This document shows positions 20,973 through 32,460 of a stretch of DNA of 64,000 nucleotides, piece by piece. Below the pieces are notes generated by a model. It was not told the origin of the DNA and made no database searches. It worked only from the letters and a program-made list of their open reading frames with translations. This DNA comes from Cladopsammia gracilis (Eukaryota > Cnidaria > Anthozoa > Scleractinia > Dendrophylliidae), in the NCBI GenBank assembly GCA_022457155.1, contig JAJGOT010000132.1:1592001-1656000 (forward strand), given 5' to 3'. Each line of letters begins with the position of its first letter. Position 1 is the stretch's first letter. The translations under genes and the position numbers were made by a program.

Positions 20973-22203
20973 CTTTAGCTCACAGTGCTGGCTTCAGCCT
21001 TGTTTTTTAAGTCTTATATATCTTCATCAATTGTCGAAAACACGGTCTTTTTGAAAACGCTTTGCTCATCTCAATTCTCCTTTTAGACGTTTGTTTGATT
21101 TAACTGGAACAGTTGTTTTTCTGCTTTTGTTATATACTTTTTTTATTCGCAAAAATGGTCACTGGCAAAAGATTTTTGCAGATAAACAAAAATTTCAAGC
21201 AACGCGAGTTTGGCCTCCAAAACAAAAACTTGTGCAAATTGAAAATAACAACATGCCAGCCTTTCCTTGGATTTTATGCCTCGAGTATGCTTGTTTTATA
21301 TATAAAAAAAAAACACTAGTCTGGTTTGACAATAAAGAAAAGAAAGGCAAAACGTACGCGTTCTGCTGATCGAGGCGGCATCGCCAATTAGCTCAAAATA
21401 GTTTCATTACCGAGGCTCTGTCGTTTGTAAAATAGAGAAAGAATTTAACATTTTTAGGCTGCAGAAGGTCTATAAACACATTTCATAGATTTTTGAGAAC
21501 TCTATTTATCTTGTAAGTTTAGAAACTGAGCCAGGGAGTTGACAGTTTGACATGAAAAGTGGGCGGAACTTAGCCCTTACCTCGTGCGTTCGCATTTAAA
21601 AATAACCAGTGTCTCGCGCGACTTTCGCGCAATGCATGCGCAGAACGTATGCGCAATAACAATAGGTGGCACCGTCCTTAAGCTACGCGAGATTCGAAAT
21701 AAGAGGCGCTAAGCGCCGAGACACGCGCCGCGAGCGAGCCTCACGCGCCCGCAGGATGCGTGAGGCGAGGAAAAAAACCGACCGACTTTCAGCGTCTCTC
21801 CTTAGTCTCACTCTACGTATCCACGCTCGCTCTAGATCTTTTCGGTCGCGCACTTTTTTTCGGAGGACTCGCGCAAAAATACGGACTGTTTTGCAGTCTA
21901 CAGTAATATATGAATTTATTACTGGCACAGACAGAGCTGATTAACTCATACATTATATCGTTAATTTAGATAATGCCAGTCTATTTAAAGAAATATTGAA
22001 AAGGAAATCTCATCTTTTATAAAACCTCTTTATAATAACTACATGTACAATTCTCGATTTTACAAGACATAAAAGGGATATGTACTTTTAGTAAAATCAC
22101 GTATTAACTAGAAGGTAAAAACACTGGGAACGAAGTTGCTAAATCTTAAAATCTAAGTTTAAATCTAGTTGTCTTCTCAGGGTCAGTTAACTTAAATGTG
22201 CCT

Positions 22204-23105
22204 TCACTTAAACCAAATGGAGGTTTGACCCGTCTTCCCGTAGGTTGTAGCGGTATACCACCCACGGTGAGTGTAATGAGGGGAACCGCCCGGCACATCA
22301 GGCTCGAAATTGGTTGCGGTGCAGCCCGAACACGCGCTTCGTCCCGATCCCGCGTGCACACTAGGGAAAAATGGACCCTCGTTGAAGACCGCATTTGGCG
22401 CGTTTTTGTTGCTGAAACCGTATCCGGTGGGGTAGGAATCGGTCCATGTCACCCCCAGGGCCTCACCCAGCGCAAATCTTACATATGTCCCACTTTCACC
22501 CTTCAACGCTTTAACAGTGAACTCTTGGACGTGCATACGGCCCGGCTGTCCGCCATTATAGCGGTTGTGATTTGCAAAGGTAATGTTATAGGGGTTATCT
22601 TTAAGGAAAATACGGTACACGTATGCATATTGATCAATTCCCCCGGTAGCTGGGTTGTTACCCGCAGCCATGATCATGTAACGAGCGTTGTCGGCCATAT
22701 GAACAGCACCTTTTGGAAGATCAATCACACCACTTAACGAGGTACGTTGGGTCGGAAGCCAAGCATAACCAAACGGATTGTTCATGTTGGGTATGTCCTT
22801 GTTGTTAGCATTTATTCCCGTTGCGTGAACGTAGCCATAACTTGCTAGCATCCATCCCCCGCCAGAAAAGCTCATATCACAGTAGGTTTGGGCCGGGGCT
22901 GTTTCTCCAAGGGGCTGGATCCAGTACATACCGCTTCCCAGACTATCGCCGACGTCAAGAATTGCTTGGGCGTTTGGTGCCGGATTTATTTTGGTTCCCA
23001 GTCTTTTCCTGTCACAATGAGCACCAGCAAAAAGAGGTGGACATTTGCAGAGGTTATCGCCGACACAAGAACCACCGTTTTTACAAGGTTTTCCTGTACA
23101 TTTGC
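22204..23105 (-). CDS. Terminal exon of paralogue C: EGF-like 2 plus fibrinogen/intelectin-like domain
   Basis: This 902-nt exon begins after a TTTTGAAG acceptor and completes a split Ser codon. It shares long identical peptides with paralogue B, such as YMIMAAGNNPATGGIDQYAY and NHNRYNGGQPGRMHV. It differs mainly around residues 65-90 and 215-250 of the domain. As in B, the expected first cysteine is replaced (NPAPNAQAIL). Two cysteines are clustered as SACSGC, and the Cys that B has in NGCPHY is Ser here (GGSPHY). Confidence 0.8.
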
Positions 23106-26100
23106 CTTCAAAAGAAAATGAGAATGTGTTCAGTTTAGTGACGGAGTTCATGCTGGCATTACTTGTTTTGAGATCTTTTAATAGAACCCAAATAAAGCAT
23201 CCAAAATAGCATTCTTTATCTCTTCCGCCAGTTACCCCATCCCACGTACATCCTACGCCATTGGGCATAGTGCGAGTCCACCTGATTAGCTACGTCCCGG
23301 CAAAGATTTACCGTAACAAAATTCCCGTAATCCCGTGACAAAAGAGAGTGCTATCCCCCCCCCCCCCCTCCCACCCTTCCCTTTCTTTCCCTCTACCCGC
23401 CACGGTATTTTCATCCGCCACAATATTTTGATACCTCATTTTACCTCCCGCTAAACAAATGTTAGACCCTGGAATAAAGTGGTTGAAATTTGGTCTGTTT
23501 CAAATGCGTTCATTGTCTATATTAAATCCAGGATTTAAGCCAAGGTTCCTTTTCACAGATCCTTTACCACAGGCACTATTACATAGCTCACGATGTAATG
23601 TAATAAGTCTTAATAAATTCATTATTCTAATAAAGCAAGCAACTCAGTACTCACTCTTTTGACAAAAGGCTCCGCTGTATCCTGGTGGGCATGCGCACCA
23701 AGCAGCAGTTGGACCAGCACACTTTCCTCCATTGCGGCAGTAAAGTTCTTTGCAAACTGAAAAATCACGAATTAAATTAATGTTACAACATGTGCAATAT
23801 TCTGATCTTACATTGTCCGACCTGAGGCTTCATAGGTATAAAATTATATTTATATTGATATATTATATTTATATAACCCCACTGATACAGTATAAATAGC
23901 TTCCCATATTTTAACGGTTATACTTTTGAAAATATAGATTACTTCATGGGTAGTGCGCGCGTACGGCATTTACGCACGAGTTGGTGATGTATCAGAAATC
24001 GAACGAGCGAGGCTTAGCGAGCGAGTGAGATTTCTGATACAAACCAACGAGTGCGTAAATGCCGTACAAAGCACTGCCCATGCTGTAATTTGTTTATTTT
24101 ATACATACTGAGATTTTATGCGAAGGTATGTTTTATTTAAAAATAAAAACATGTACAGAATCGATCGGAAATCGACCGTCAGTCTCTGAAACAATCAAGT
24201 AGTGAGAATATAATCATAATGAAAAATTGTTTTAACAATTTAAAAGTCGACCGAAAATCGTTTATAAACACTTCTTTGTCAGCAAACAAGCTTAACATAT
24301 AACAGATTAAGTTCATTTTTCTCTATGTCACTGGAGGACTGTCATCATCATCCGACGAATCAAAAACCCGTTTAATGCGTTTGTAGCTGTTTCGTACTGT
24401 TGAGACTCCAGTCGGTGACTTGTTCATGGTATTAATTGTAATATTAAAATGTCCTCCATGGAAAACTGCACCACTAAATGGTCCTGTAGCAGGCAACATG
24501 GCACTTTTCGTGAAAGACGTTTCAGCTTTAGTTTCAGTCGCCACTGTCGTCTGTGGAGCCGCGGCTTCAGTTGAACTTGAACTCAGTATCAACGACATTT
24601 TTTTCTGTTGTTGCTGTGAAACGTGACTGTAATTATTGATGCTTTGAACATTTCTGTGCCCTGATATTTGCATAATATGGGTTGGAGGTACATCGTTATC
24701 ATTTAATTTTTGGATCATCCTTTTGCGAGCGCTGTGGTTTGTAAGCCGTTGGCTTTCAAGGCCGGTTTTTTCGGCCATAGTTTTCATTAAACTGTTCAGT
24801 TTATTGACACCCATAGCGTTTGACTTGAACCAGGATTTATTCGAAGAAGAAGGACTTTTAGTATGATTTATACCCAGGTAAAATGGCGAATCTGGGTGTT
24901 GCGTTGAGCTTGGTCTCTTCTCGGAGTAAAGTTTGTAAACAACAACTGGGTTTCTTTCAGGCGGACCGTTTGGAGCAGCGAAAGCCTTGGGTTTAACTGC
25001 TCTGACATTTCTAGGTTCAGCTCCTGTTCTTGTTTTAGTCTGACGTTCAGAATATTCCAAATATTCAATTCCGTCAGCTTCTTGAAGAAGCTTTACGTCT
25101 CCCCACGCCATTTTCCGGTGTTCTTCGCAACCCCTCAGGCCAAAATGCACTGAGTTAAAAAGCCAAAGTGTGTTCAGCAAAGCCTCGGCGGTGGAAATTC
25201 CCAGTAAACTTCGTTCATAAAGAATGTTTACCTCCTCGTCGCTTAAAGCTTCGGCTGCATTTGGTTTGTTACCTTTGCCTTCTTTTTTCAGTTGTTTGCT
25301 TCGAGCTTCCAGACATTTTCTTGCTTGTTCAAACTCTTTGTCTTCAATAATGCTCACGGGGTATTTACTTTCTTTCAAATGCCGGTTGAAACTCGAAATC
25401 AATCCTCGAAGGCTCGAAGGCTCGAAGGCTCGTAGTCTTCGCCGTCTTTTCTTTTAACACTTAAAATAAATTCGCATACGTACTTGTTGAGTTCTTCTGG
25501 TTGAATTTCTTCAATTTTTCTTGTTTCGCTCTTCTCTTTTAAAAATACAGTTAGTAGATTAACATCTCTTCGCGTTTTCGCTCGAGTGTTTTTGTTTTCC
25601 TGCTCTTGAATGTATTCTTCAATTGGTTTGTCCAAGGACATAAATCTGGAACTTTCAGTCATCTCTTGAGTTTTGAATGAAGAATTAAAAGTTTTAGTTT
25701 TTTTAACCAAGCAAATATTTTTGTGAATGAAAAGGCTGGCGCCAGCAACAGTGCAAGCGCCTTTGAAAATACTGATATGTTTTGACAGGTGCTTTGTGAT
25801 TGGACGAAACGCTTTTCTCACGTGTGAGAAAGTCGTTTCGCCATTCTGATTGGCTGCGAAAATTCCTGAACGGGGTTTTCACGCGCGAAATTCTATCAGT
25901 AAATCTCAGTATGTATAAAATAAATGTATGTTGACTAGCATACGAAACGTTAAGTTCATAAAACTGGCTTATGTCATAAAATGTTTATCACCGCTGTTTG
26001 TTTAATATTTTTAAAATTATATTTATTTAGTATGCCGCCTGTATATTGCTTTTTTATGTGCAAAGTAGTTTAAAATAAATTTGCCTTTGCGGAGCTGTAC

Positions 26101-29100
26101 GCGAGCTCTACCTCAACCAATCGAGTGTTTGCATACTTTCCCGCGCTTGGTTTCGCTTAGTTCCAGTTGTTTCCCGGCCTAGGTTCGGTACCACGCTTCC
26201 TGCTCTGGCACCGGTTGCGTATTTTCCCGCGTTTTTTACCGGTTTTGTGTTTCATTCCCACTTTTAGAGTGGTTTTCAATTGAACTGAGTATCGAAAGTA
26301 ATTTCGCAATTGCTTGTGTGACTGGCTAAAATATCTAGCGCTGCTTTCTCAACCAATCAGAAGTAAAACCAATTAAACAAAGGCGACTTTCTCGCACGAA
26401 ATTTCCCGCGCTTGGCGGCGGCTACATGTCTTTGCTGCGAGCTCTGATCGGTTTATGGGATTGTCTGCCTCTGTTTTGATTGCGAGAATTATAATTGTGG
26501 TTTTGGTTTTACAATACTCAAGTAAAAACCGCGCTCTGTTGTTTTTATTTTTTTTCAGTTGCTACGATTTGTTACAAGGGTTACAGTCCCGGGGCAGTCC
26601 CGGGGGGGGGGGGGGGGGGGGGGGGGGAGTTGCTCTGTACATGTTTTCGGTAGTGATGTGTCCTTGGGAATCGGCACCAAACCATACTCAGCTTCATTTT
26701 GCAACCTTATTCTACACTACTCTATCTCGGACTCCTATTTCGCAGAAACTCTATACTCATACCACTAATCAGTTTCCTGATAAATGATACCATATTCTTG
26801 AGCAAAACTCTCTGATTTCTATACCATATCCCAAACTAAATTGTTTAATAATCATATCCATCACAGCGGCCAATAACCATATAAGCTTAGTTAAATATGA
26901 CAGTACACCCCCCCCTCCCGCCGGGGGGGGGGGGGGGGGGAGGTAGTTACAGTCAAGGTAAAACACTTTATAATAAACCATAACCTGCACATTCCCTATG
27001 GCTGCAGTGTTTGGTGAGAGCCACTTTTGTTTCTTGGCATTCCTTGGCCGTGGCGTTGAGGTCGCAGTCAATCTTCTCGGAAAACATTTCGCAGCTTTTC
27101 ATGACCTTTTCCATTTTGTCATAGCAATCCAGGCAAGAAGCTGAAAATTGATCGAAAAAATGAATGGATAAATGAATAAGGCATCGTAACCGTACTTTTT
27201 ATTTGTATTGAGAGCTAACCGTTCATGTAACAAACTGTATCTTACAAAAGAACCGCCGAAGTGGTTTCATTTGAATGGTCACACCATAAGATTTTATTGG
27301 CAAATTCAAAAGTTAATGCTGGTTTCTATATGGCTGTAATTGTTGTAATTCAGACGCCGATTTCCCTCTAGCACACAGGACTTCTCTCAGATCGGAAGCA
27401 TTTATCCATACGAATGCATCTTCGTCGAAAACGCAAACTTTTATTTGCAGTTTGGAAACGTAACCACCTGAATACTTAACCATCGTAGGAGCGGGGGAGG
27501 GGGGTACTTAGTAAGAATGATCAGGGGAGGTTCCAAGCATTGTTTTCGATGAACAATTCTCGATTTTGAAATATGTTTATACAGTGTTTTAATTTCATGT
27601 AATGTATGCCAGTTAGTTTGTGGTAAGGAGGTTGTGCGATTGTGGCAGGTAGCTAGTCTGGGTTTAACGTTCTAGTATATATAAAAAAGCAAGGCATGGG
27701 ATATTTGTGGATTTAATATGAACTTAACATACGGGGCGCAGATTACTTTATCTTTATCCACACCTCCCTATCATTTTAAGCCGAGTACCGACTCCCCCCT
27801 GGGAGAAAACAAATGACAGTCATCTTTCTCAAAGCGGACATCACTGTAAGGCGGGCACCAGTGGCTGACTGGCCTATCCGAATTTCACTTGTTTGTCTGT
27901 AATAAACTGTCTGTAAGGCGGCCACCTCTCTAAGGAGGACAGCAAGAGGGTGTCCGGCTTAGAAGGAGTTCGCGGTATTTGAATGGCACGTTATGCAAGT
28001 AATCTTTTAGGCAAATGCCACGGAATTTCATGACAACAGACCTTTCACGCATTGAGCTAAACACAGCCTTTTTATCTTGTCTTGACTCACTCACTCACTC
28101 ATGGTCAGAAATTCCGGACATTTTAAGAAGCGAATTATCGTGCGGCATATATCACGCTCTCTTTCAAATGGTATATACCGCTGTTCCCCGCGGAGTGTGA
28201 CGGGCTCATATTCACAGGACAATTGGGGGATAAAACACAACGATATTTTGCTTAACTGAAAGCCGCTGGTCTAAAATTCTGTTCAGATTATGAAAGACGA
28301 AGAAATTCGAAAAAAGCTTTCCAACGATACATTTCTCAACAAATTTAAATGATTTTCAGCAGATATTGCAGCTTGAACACAGCAGATTTCGGCGATTTTA
28401 CCGTGGCTGCCTTGTTTTTCACAGCTCTGAACGATTTTTGGAAGCAATTTGTAGAGCTGAGAAATCGGTCAGTATAAAACACGGACTGCGGACTACGGAC
28501 TACGGACTGGGTATAAAACATGGACTAGGGTATAAAACGCGGACTACGGACTGCGGACTACTAAGATAATATTTCTGCTTTCCTTTATTTGAATTTTTTT
28601 CAAATATCAAGAGACCAAACGTTTGTAAAGTAACATGCCACGACCCCTACGTATTAAAAAATCTACGTAGTTTATCGAGGTAAATCAATATTTTATGTTT
28701 ACAGCTTCGGTCCTCGTTACTTTACACACAGTCCGCGTCTTACACCGAGTCCTTGATTCTCAGTCCTCGTTTTATCCCTAGTCCGTGTTTTATACCCAGT
28801 CCGTAGTCCGCGTTTTATACCCTAGTCCGTGTTTTATACCCAGTCCGTAGTCCGTAGTCCGCAGTCCGTGTTTTATACTGACCGCTAGGAAATCACTCTA
28901 GAACTTGAAAATAATGTGATCCGGTTTTGGTCCAGTTTGGAGTAAAAATCGGCCTCCGCGGCCCATCGAATATAGAGTCTTGTATGAGCCAAGCTTCATC
29001 AGAAATAAGAAGCAGGGGGAATAACATTTGTTGGTGAAATTAAACTGAGCAGGATACCTGAGAAAACTTTCAGCAATTCACCAGAAACGCGGCACTTGTT

Positions 29101-30698
29101 CCAGGTAAGCTGCAAGTCATTCTATTTCATTTTGTTTATTTCTGCCATACAAGGCCTTTCAATGTTTGGCTGCCATATTGCCAGTGAAACTCACGCACGC
29201 GCTGTTACATGTCCGTGATTTCTGGCCATATGCATCACAAGTCTCGTAGATGTTACAAAAACGACATTTGCGTGCATTTCAGACATAAGTGATACCAACG
29301 GAATAAGCATAATAATTAATGGTGACGTTATCACGATGGTATATGCATGCATGCATGAAATCAACAAACCTTTTGCACAGTGAGCTAAACACATCCTTTT
29401 CAACTTGTCTTGATACGCATCACAAATGTCGTAGATGCTAACCGTTAGCTGTGTCTCATTTGTAGCGCGGCATTTTTCGGCCGCCGAGTACGCTTCTTTC
29501 AAACAATCCTCGTAAGTTAGGTACTGAAAAAAAAAAGAAGAGAAATAAAACCACCAATTGAAAGCACATCTAAAGCTTCTTAGTGTGGCAGATGAGCTGT
29601 TTTTTTTTCTGTTTGATGGAAAAATGGGTGTCCGCGTTGACGGAGTATATTTTAAAAGTGGATATTTCGACATTTATCAAAGTGAATAATTAAAGTATAT
29701 TGTTACTATTAAACCCCTGTACTAGACAACATTGTAACTGCATCGTCAACACGAAGTACAAATTTGAGTGATCTGAATAGCTCGAGCTGTTCTTTAGATT
29801 TCTGTTCTTGAGTTAGTTTCAACGCGCTTCGTTCTCCCCTACACGGCCCTCCCCTCTTCCACCTCGATTCTCTACTTGTGGCGGTTAATTTGTGTACTAC
29901 TTTAGAATGGTTTCATGAAATTAGCTCCTTAACGTTTCAAGCAAAACGTTTCAAGCAAGCCTTTAACCTTGGGAAGAGGAAGGTTTTTTTTTTGGGGGGG
30001 GGGGGGGGGGTGGGGGGGTGGGGGTAGGGGTGACTCTTGCGAGAGTTTGAGAAGAAAACAAAGAGGGAGGTTGTGGGTATTTGTTAAAACGAGTTAAAAT
30101 AAATACGAAATATTGAAGTTGTATTGAAGATTTAAAGTTATGATTTGAACAGTTTGAAACTATTAAGAAGAATAAGTGAGCACACTAGTAGACCGGGACA
30201 ATCCGGAATGCGCGAGTATCAACTGTTTGTTGGTGTTCTATTGTCTTCTGTCCTTTCTCTAAAACTCTACCTATTTCATATAAAAAATATAAATACAAAC
30301 TCGTTATCATAATACCCCCTTAAACAACTGTGCTGTACTGATAAATTGTAAATAACCTGTGATATTTAGAAGTCCTCTTCCTTACGAGCTATGCAAAGCT
30401 TACGTTTTGCAGGTTTATTCAGTGGCAATATGGTGTATCATTCTATACTGTTTTGAAGTTTTAACTTAAGTATCGTGGTTAGCTAGCTATGGTCGTATCA
30501 AAACCTGAGTAAATAATACCAAACTCGCAAAGAGGTCATTACTTACATGACCCATCATGAATTTAAACTACCAGTTTTACTTACCCCTTCGCATTTTTCG
30601 TGTCGTTTTATAAAGTCCTGTTTGACGACTAATGTAGGCAAGGAACAGAGGCCCAGAGCGATACAGGAACTGAGAACAAGGGCGACAAAATTGCACAT
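22204..30698 (-). CDS. Paralogue C: secreted protein with Cys-rich modules, two EGF-like domains and a fibrinogen/intelectin-like domain (complete, five exons)
   Basis: Exons (minus strand) are 30585-30698, 29370-29523, 26985-27140, 23655-23756 and 22204-23105. They total 1428 nt and 475 aa, with phases 0,1,1,1 as in paralogue B. Signal peptide MCNFVALVLSSCIALGLC; Cys module 1 YLTYEDCLKE...HCAK (two residues longer than in A and B); Cys module 2 SCLDCYDKME...HRECA; EGF-like 1 VCKELYCRNGGKC...GAFC; EGF-like 2 KCTGKPCKNGGSC...AHC; then the C-terminal domain, with YWIQPLGETAPAQTYCDMSF and TSIWFK. The C-terminal domain is close to B while exon 1 is strongly diverged. Intron 4 is 3.2 kb and intron 3 also 3.2 kb, each holding transposons. 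The exon 2 donor is GTTTGT, weaker than in A and B. Confidence 0.85.
23946..24080. repeat. Long hairpin with GAGCGAGGCTTAGCGAGCGAG tip
   Basis: Arms CATGGGTAGTGC...CGGCATTTACGCACGAG and CTCGTTGG-type complements ending GCACTGCCCATG pair over about 55 bp. The tip is rich in GCGAG. It ends 12 bp before the left terminal repeat of the recombinase element. Confidence 0.75.
24093..25924 (-). mobile_element. 1.83-kb tyrosine-recombinase element with perfect 24-bp terminal inverted repeats
   Basis: TTTATTTTATACATACTGAG (24093, 24 bp in all) is exactly complementary to the sequence ending at 25924. The interior is filled by one recombinase gene plus about 100-240 bp flanks. A palindrome centred near 25822 (CGAAACGCTTTTCTC / GAGAAAGTCGTTTCG) lies at the 5' end. 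It is inserted in intron 4 of paralogue C. Classical Cryptons lack terminal inverted repeats, so the perfect pair is unusual. No clear target duplication is seen (TG on both sides at most). Confidence 0.65.
24323..25662 (-). pseudogene. Crypton/DUF3504-type tyrosine recombinase, frameshifted
   Basis: The 5' part (likely Met at 25662, MTESSRFMSLDKPIEEYIQE) encodes the helical core-binding region and runs to a stop just after 25400. The 3' part (24323 to about 25402, 359 codons) encodes the catalytic domain. Counting from its first codon, the expected residues are all visible: Arg90 in GLRGCEEH, His223-x-x-Arg226 in NHSARK, His249 in SGHR and Tyr258 in INNYSH. An acidic tail (SSDDDD) follows. 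The two parts are out of frame because CTCGAAGG occurs 3.5 times in tandem at 25405-25432; one unit fewer would align them. Either a slippage pseudogene or an assembly indel. No intron signal explains the join. Confidence 0.75.
26588..26945. mobile_element. Probable hAT-like MITE in intron 3 of paralogue C
   Basis: The 8-bp direct repeat GTTACAGT is at 26580-26587 and 26946-26953. The unit begins CCCGGGGCAGTCCCGGG and contains a G run of about 27 bases near 26602. It has another G run before its right edge, preceded by a C-rich stretch. The terminal inversion is obscured by the homopolymers. Confidence 0.5.
27141..29369. other. Intron 2 of paralogue C: contents
   Basis: It holds a fold-back minisatellite (28467-28883) and a region at 27820-27990 with repeated AAGGCGG/GTCCG motifs. 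No convincing ORF or RNA gene was seen. The 27240-27800 part is unremarkable AT-rich DNA. Confidence 0.5.
28467..28883. repeat. Fold-back built from ACGGACT minisatellite
   Basis: 87-bp arms at 28467-28553 and 28797-28883 are reverse complements with one visible mismatch. Each arm is internally repetitive (CGGACTACGGACT, GTATAAAACRYGGACT). The 243-bp spacer carries further weaker CAGTCC/TTTTAT repeats on its right side. Confidence 0.85.
29987..30025. repeat. T10-G18-type homopolymer and G-rich tract
   Basis: A T run leads into an 18-G run and then GGGTGGGGGTAGGGG. This G-rich strand has quadruplex potential. It lies in intron 1 of paralogue C. Confidence 0.7.
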
Positions 30699-32460
30699 TT
30701 TACGTTGTGTTTCTCGAACAGCTAAACACGCTCCGCAATATACCATCGGTTGGCGATACTGACACTAGAAACACAGGGCAGTGTCGTTTAATAGTCACAG
30801 TGACTGCTCGTGCATTAGAGCATGTTTTGTCCCTTTTTTCAAGTGCCAAGTCACGTCCAATACAGCTGTCTTTCGATAGACAGGTGTAATCAGTTTCTCT
30901 ATCTATGTATCACTTCCGGTATTATCAGATCGCAGATTCTTCGCCTTTTTAATGAAAGGCAAAATACACCTAGCACGTCACGAATTTACCTTAAAACACG
31001 GATAAATGGCAAGAAACCGCATACGAGAATCCCGCAGCTGCTTGTGCACTTGATTCTTGACTCACTTGAGGATCTGCTTCAGCCAAACAAATTAAATGCA
31101 ACCTTTCAGCCAGCCTGACCAACCTTCTTCAGGTACAAGATGTTACTAAATTTCACTCAATGTGATGTAGAAGAATTTTGCGGTAATATAGCCAGACAAA
31201 TTTCGTAATACAGAAAACTAAACAGTGGAAGATAATGACAAAATCGGAAATATGAATTACATTTCATCGTGCTCGAGCTCGTTTGTTCATCCCGCTTGGT
31301 TCTGACTTCATAGATAAGCCTGGCTTTACTTACGTAAGCCTGCTGGAAGATAAGTTTTGTTACGTGCCAGGCATGTATAACTATAAGGTCACGAAGGCTT
31401 AATCGGCAACTGCATCAAAAAGCAACGAAAGGCCGGTGGATATTTGAAAAACTATCGGTCGGAGGAAAGTAATGAAAGTAAGATGTTGAAATGGTTATAC
31501 ATGATATTAAAGGGGTGAGCAAGTGCTGGGTTATATATATATATGTAACAACAAATGATAAAAGTTCAGTCGGAATCGTGATGTTTAGCTATATAGTTTG
31601 TAAGGCGTCTACGGGAGATATTAGCGGCTCGTTGAAATTGTTGGTTAAGAAGGACTATCTTTAGGTCCTTTAGCAAGATATTGTCATTTACCAATTCTAG
31701 CTCTGGCGATCAAGGCAGTCTTTTCTTAAAGAAACTGATTTCGTTTCGAATAATACTGGCTGTACAGCTTTTTGGAGTTAGAGAAATTTGCTCGTCACTT
31801 TACGACTCCAGTGGCCGGTCTTTATAAAACATTAAGCGTCCGGGGGAGAAAGAGAAAGAGGGGGGAGGCACTCCGTTAAACGCGCATGGACTGGTGCCAC
31901 TGGATATATAGGGTATGGGATTCTGACTCTTCTGTCTTGCACAAGATATACAAGATAACACTTTCATATGGAAAAAGACATCGAGAAATCAAGAAAAAAA
32001 TCTGGAACATTTATACGACAGCAATAACTTCTAACACTGGCAGACTTCCCACCAAATGGATGAGTGAATGTTTAATTTATTTCCCATTATCAGTGCAGAG
32101 TACGGCTTAATACAGATATGACAAACGTTATAATTAAAAAAACCCTCATGGCCTTTTACAAATTATTCTCCCTTTAAACATACTAGCATAGAATTCCGAT
32201 TGTGACGTCTTTCTTGGAATTTCATGAATAAATTGACAATAATCATTATTTCATTACAAGTACACTACTGTTTTTCCAGCTATCATTTATCTCATTCCAT
32301 GCAGTATGTTCCATAATTTATCCTCTTTAAAATCGTATGTATATGCTTTCATTCCCTAGCGTTATATTCATGGATCGACTAAAAGTTTTTCTATGCAGAG
32401 GTTGTACTATAAGAGATCCGGTCAGCAATTATCACTCAATTTATGATGCTCAACTCCTAG

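Larger units (their letters stand above)
15710..21909. mobile_element. Nested composite repeat island bounded by a 9-bp direct repeat
   Basis: CAGTAATAT occurs at 15710-15718 and 21901-21909. Directly inside are inverted ends TAGACTGCAAAACAGTC (15719) and GACTGTTTTGCAGTCTA (to 21900). A 9-bp duplication is typical of Mutator-like elements. A second inverted pair, TTAAGGACGGTGCCACCTA (15748) and TAGGTGGCACCGTCCTTAA (to 21681), lies inside and is bracketed by TTAA. The interior holds a piggyBac-like unit, a LINE tail, minisatellites, Penelope-like debris and a fold-back. No intact transposase is visible, so the island is non-autonomous or decayed. Confidence 0.65.

Noticed and set aside
19746..21054. 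Cluster of 77-142 codon ORFs
   Set aside because: They lie in the arms of the inverted duplication and are mirror reads of each other.
21666..21944. Arg-rich ORFs on both strands
   Set aside because: They coincide with the right shoulder of the TAGACTGCAAAACAGTC element. The Arg richness comes from CGCG-rich DNA.
22198..22737. 179-codon plus-strand ORF
   Set aside because: It is antisense to the terminal exon of paralogue C, which has full domain and splice support.
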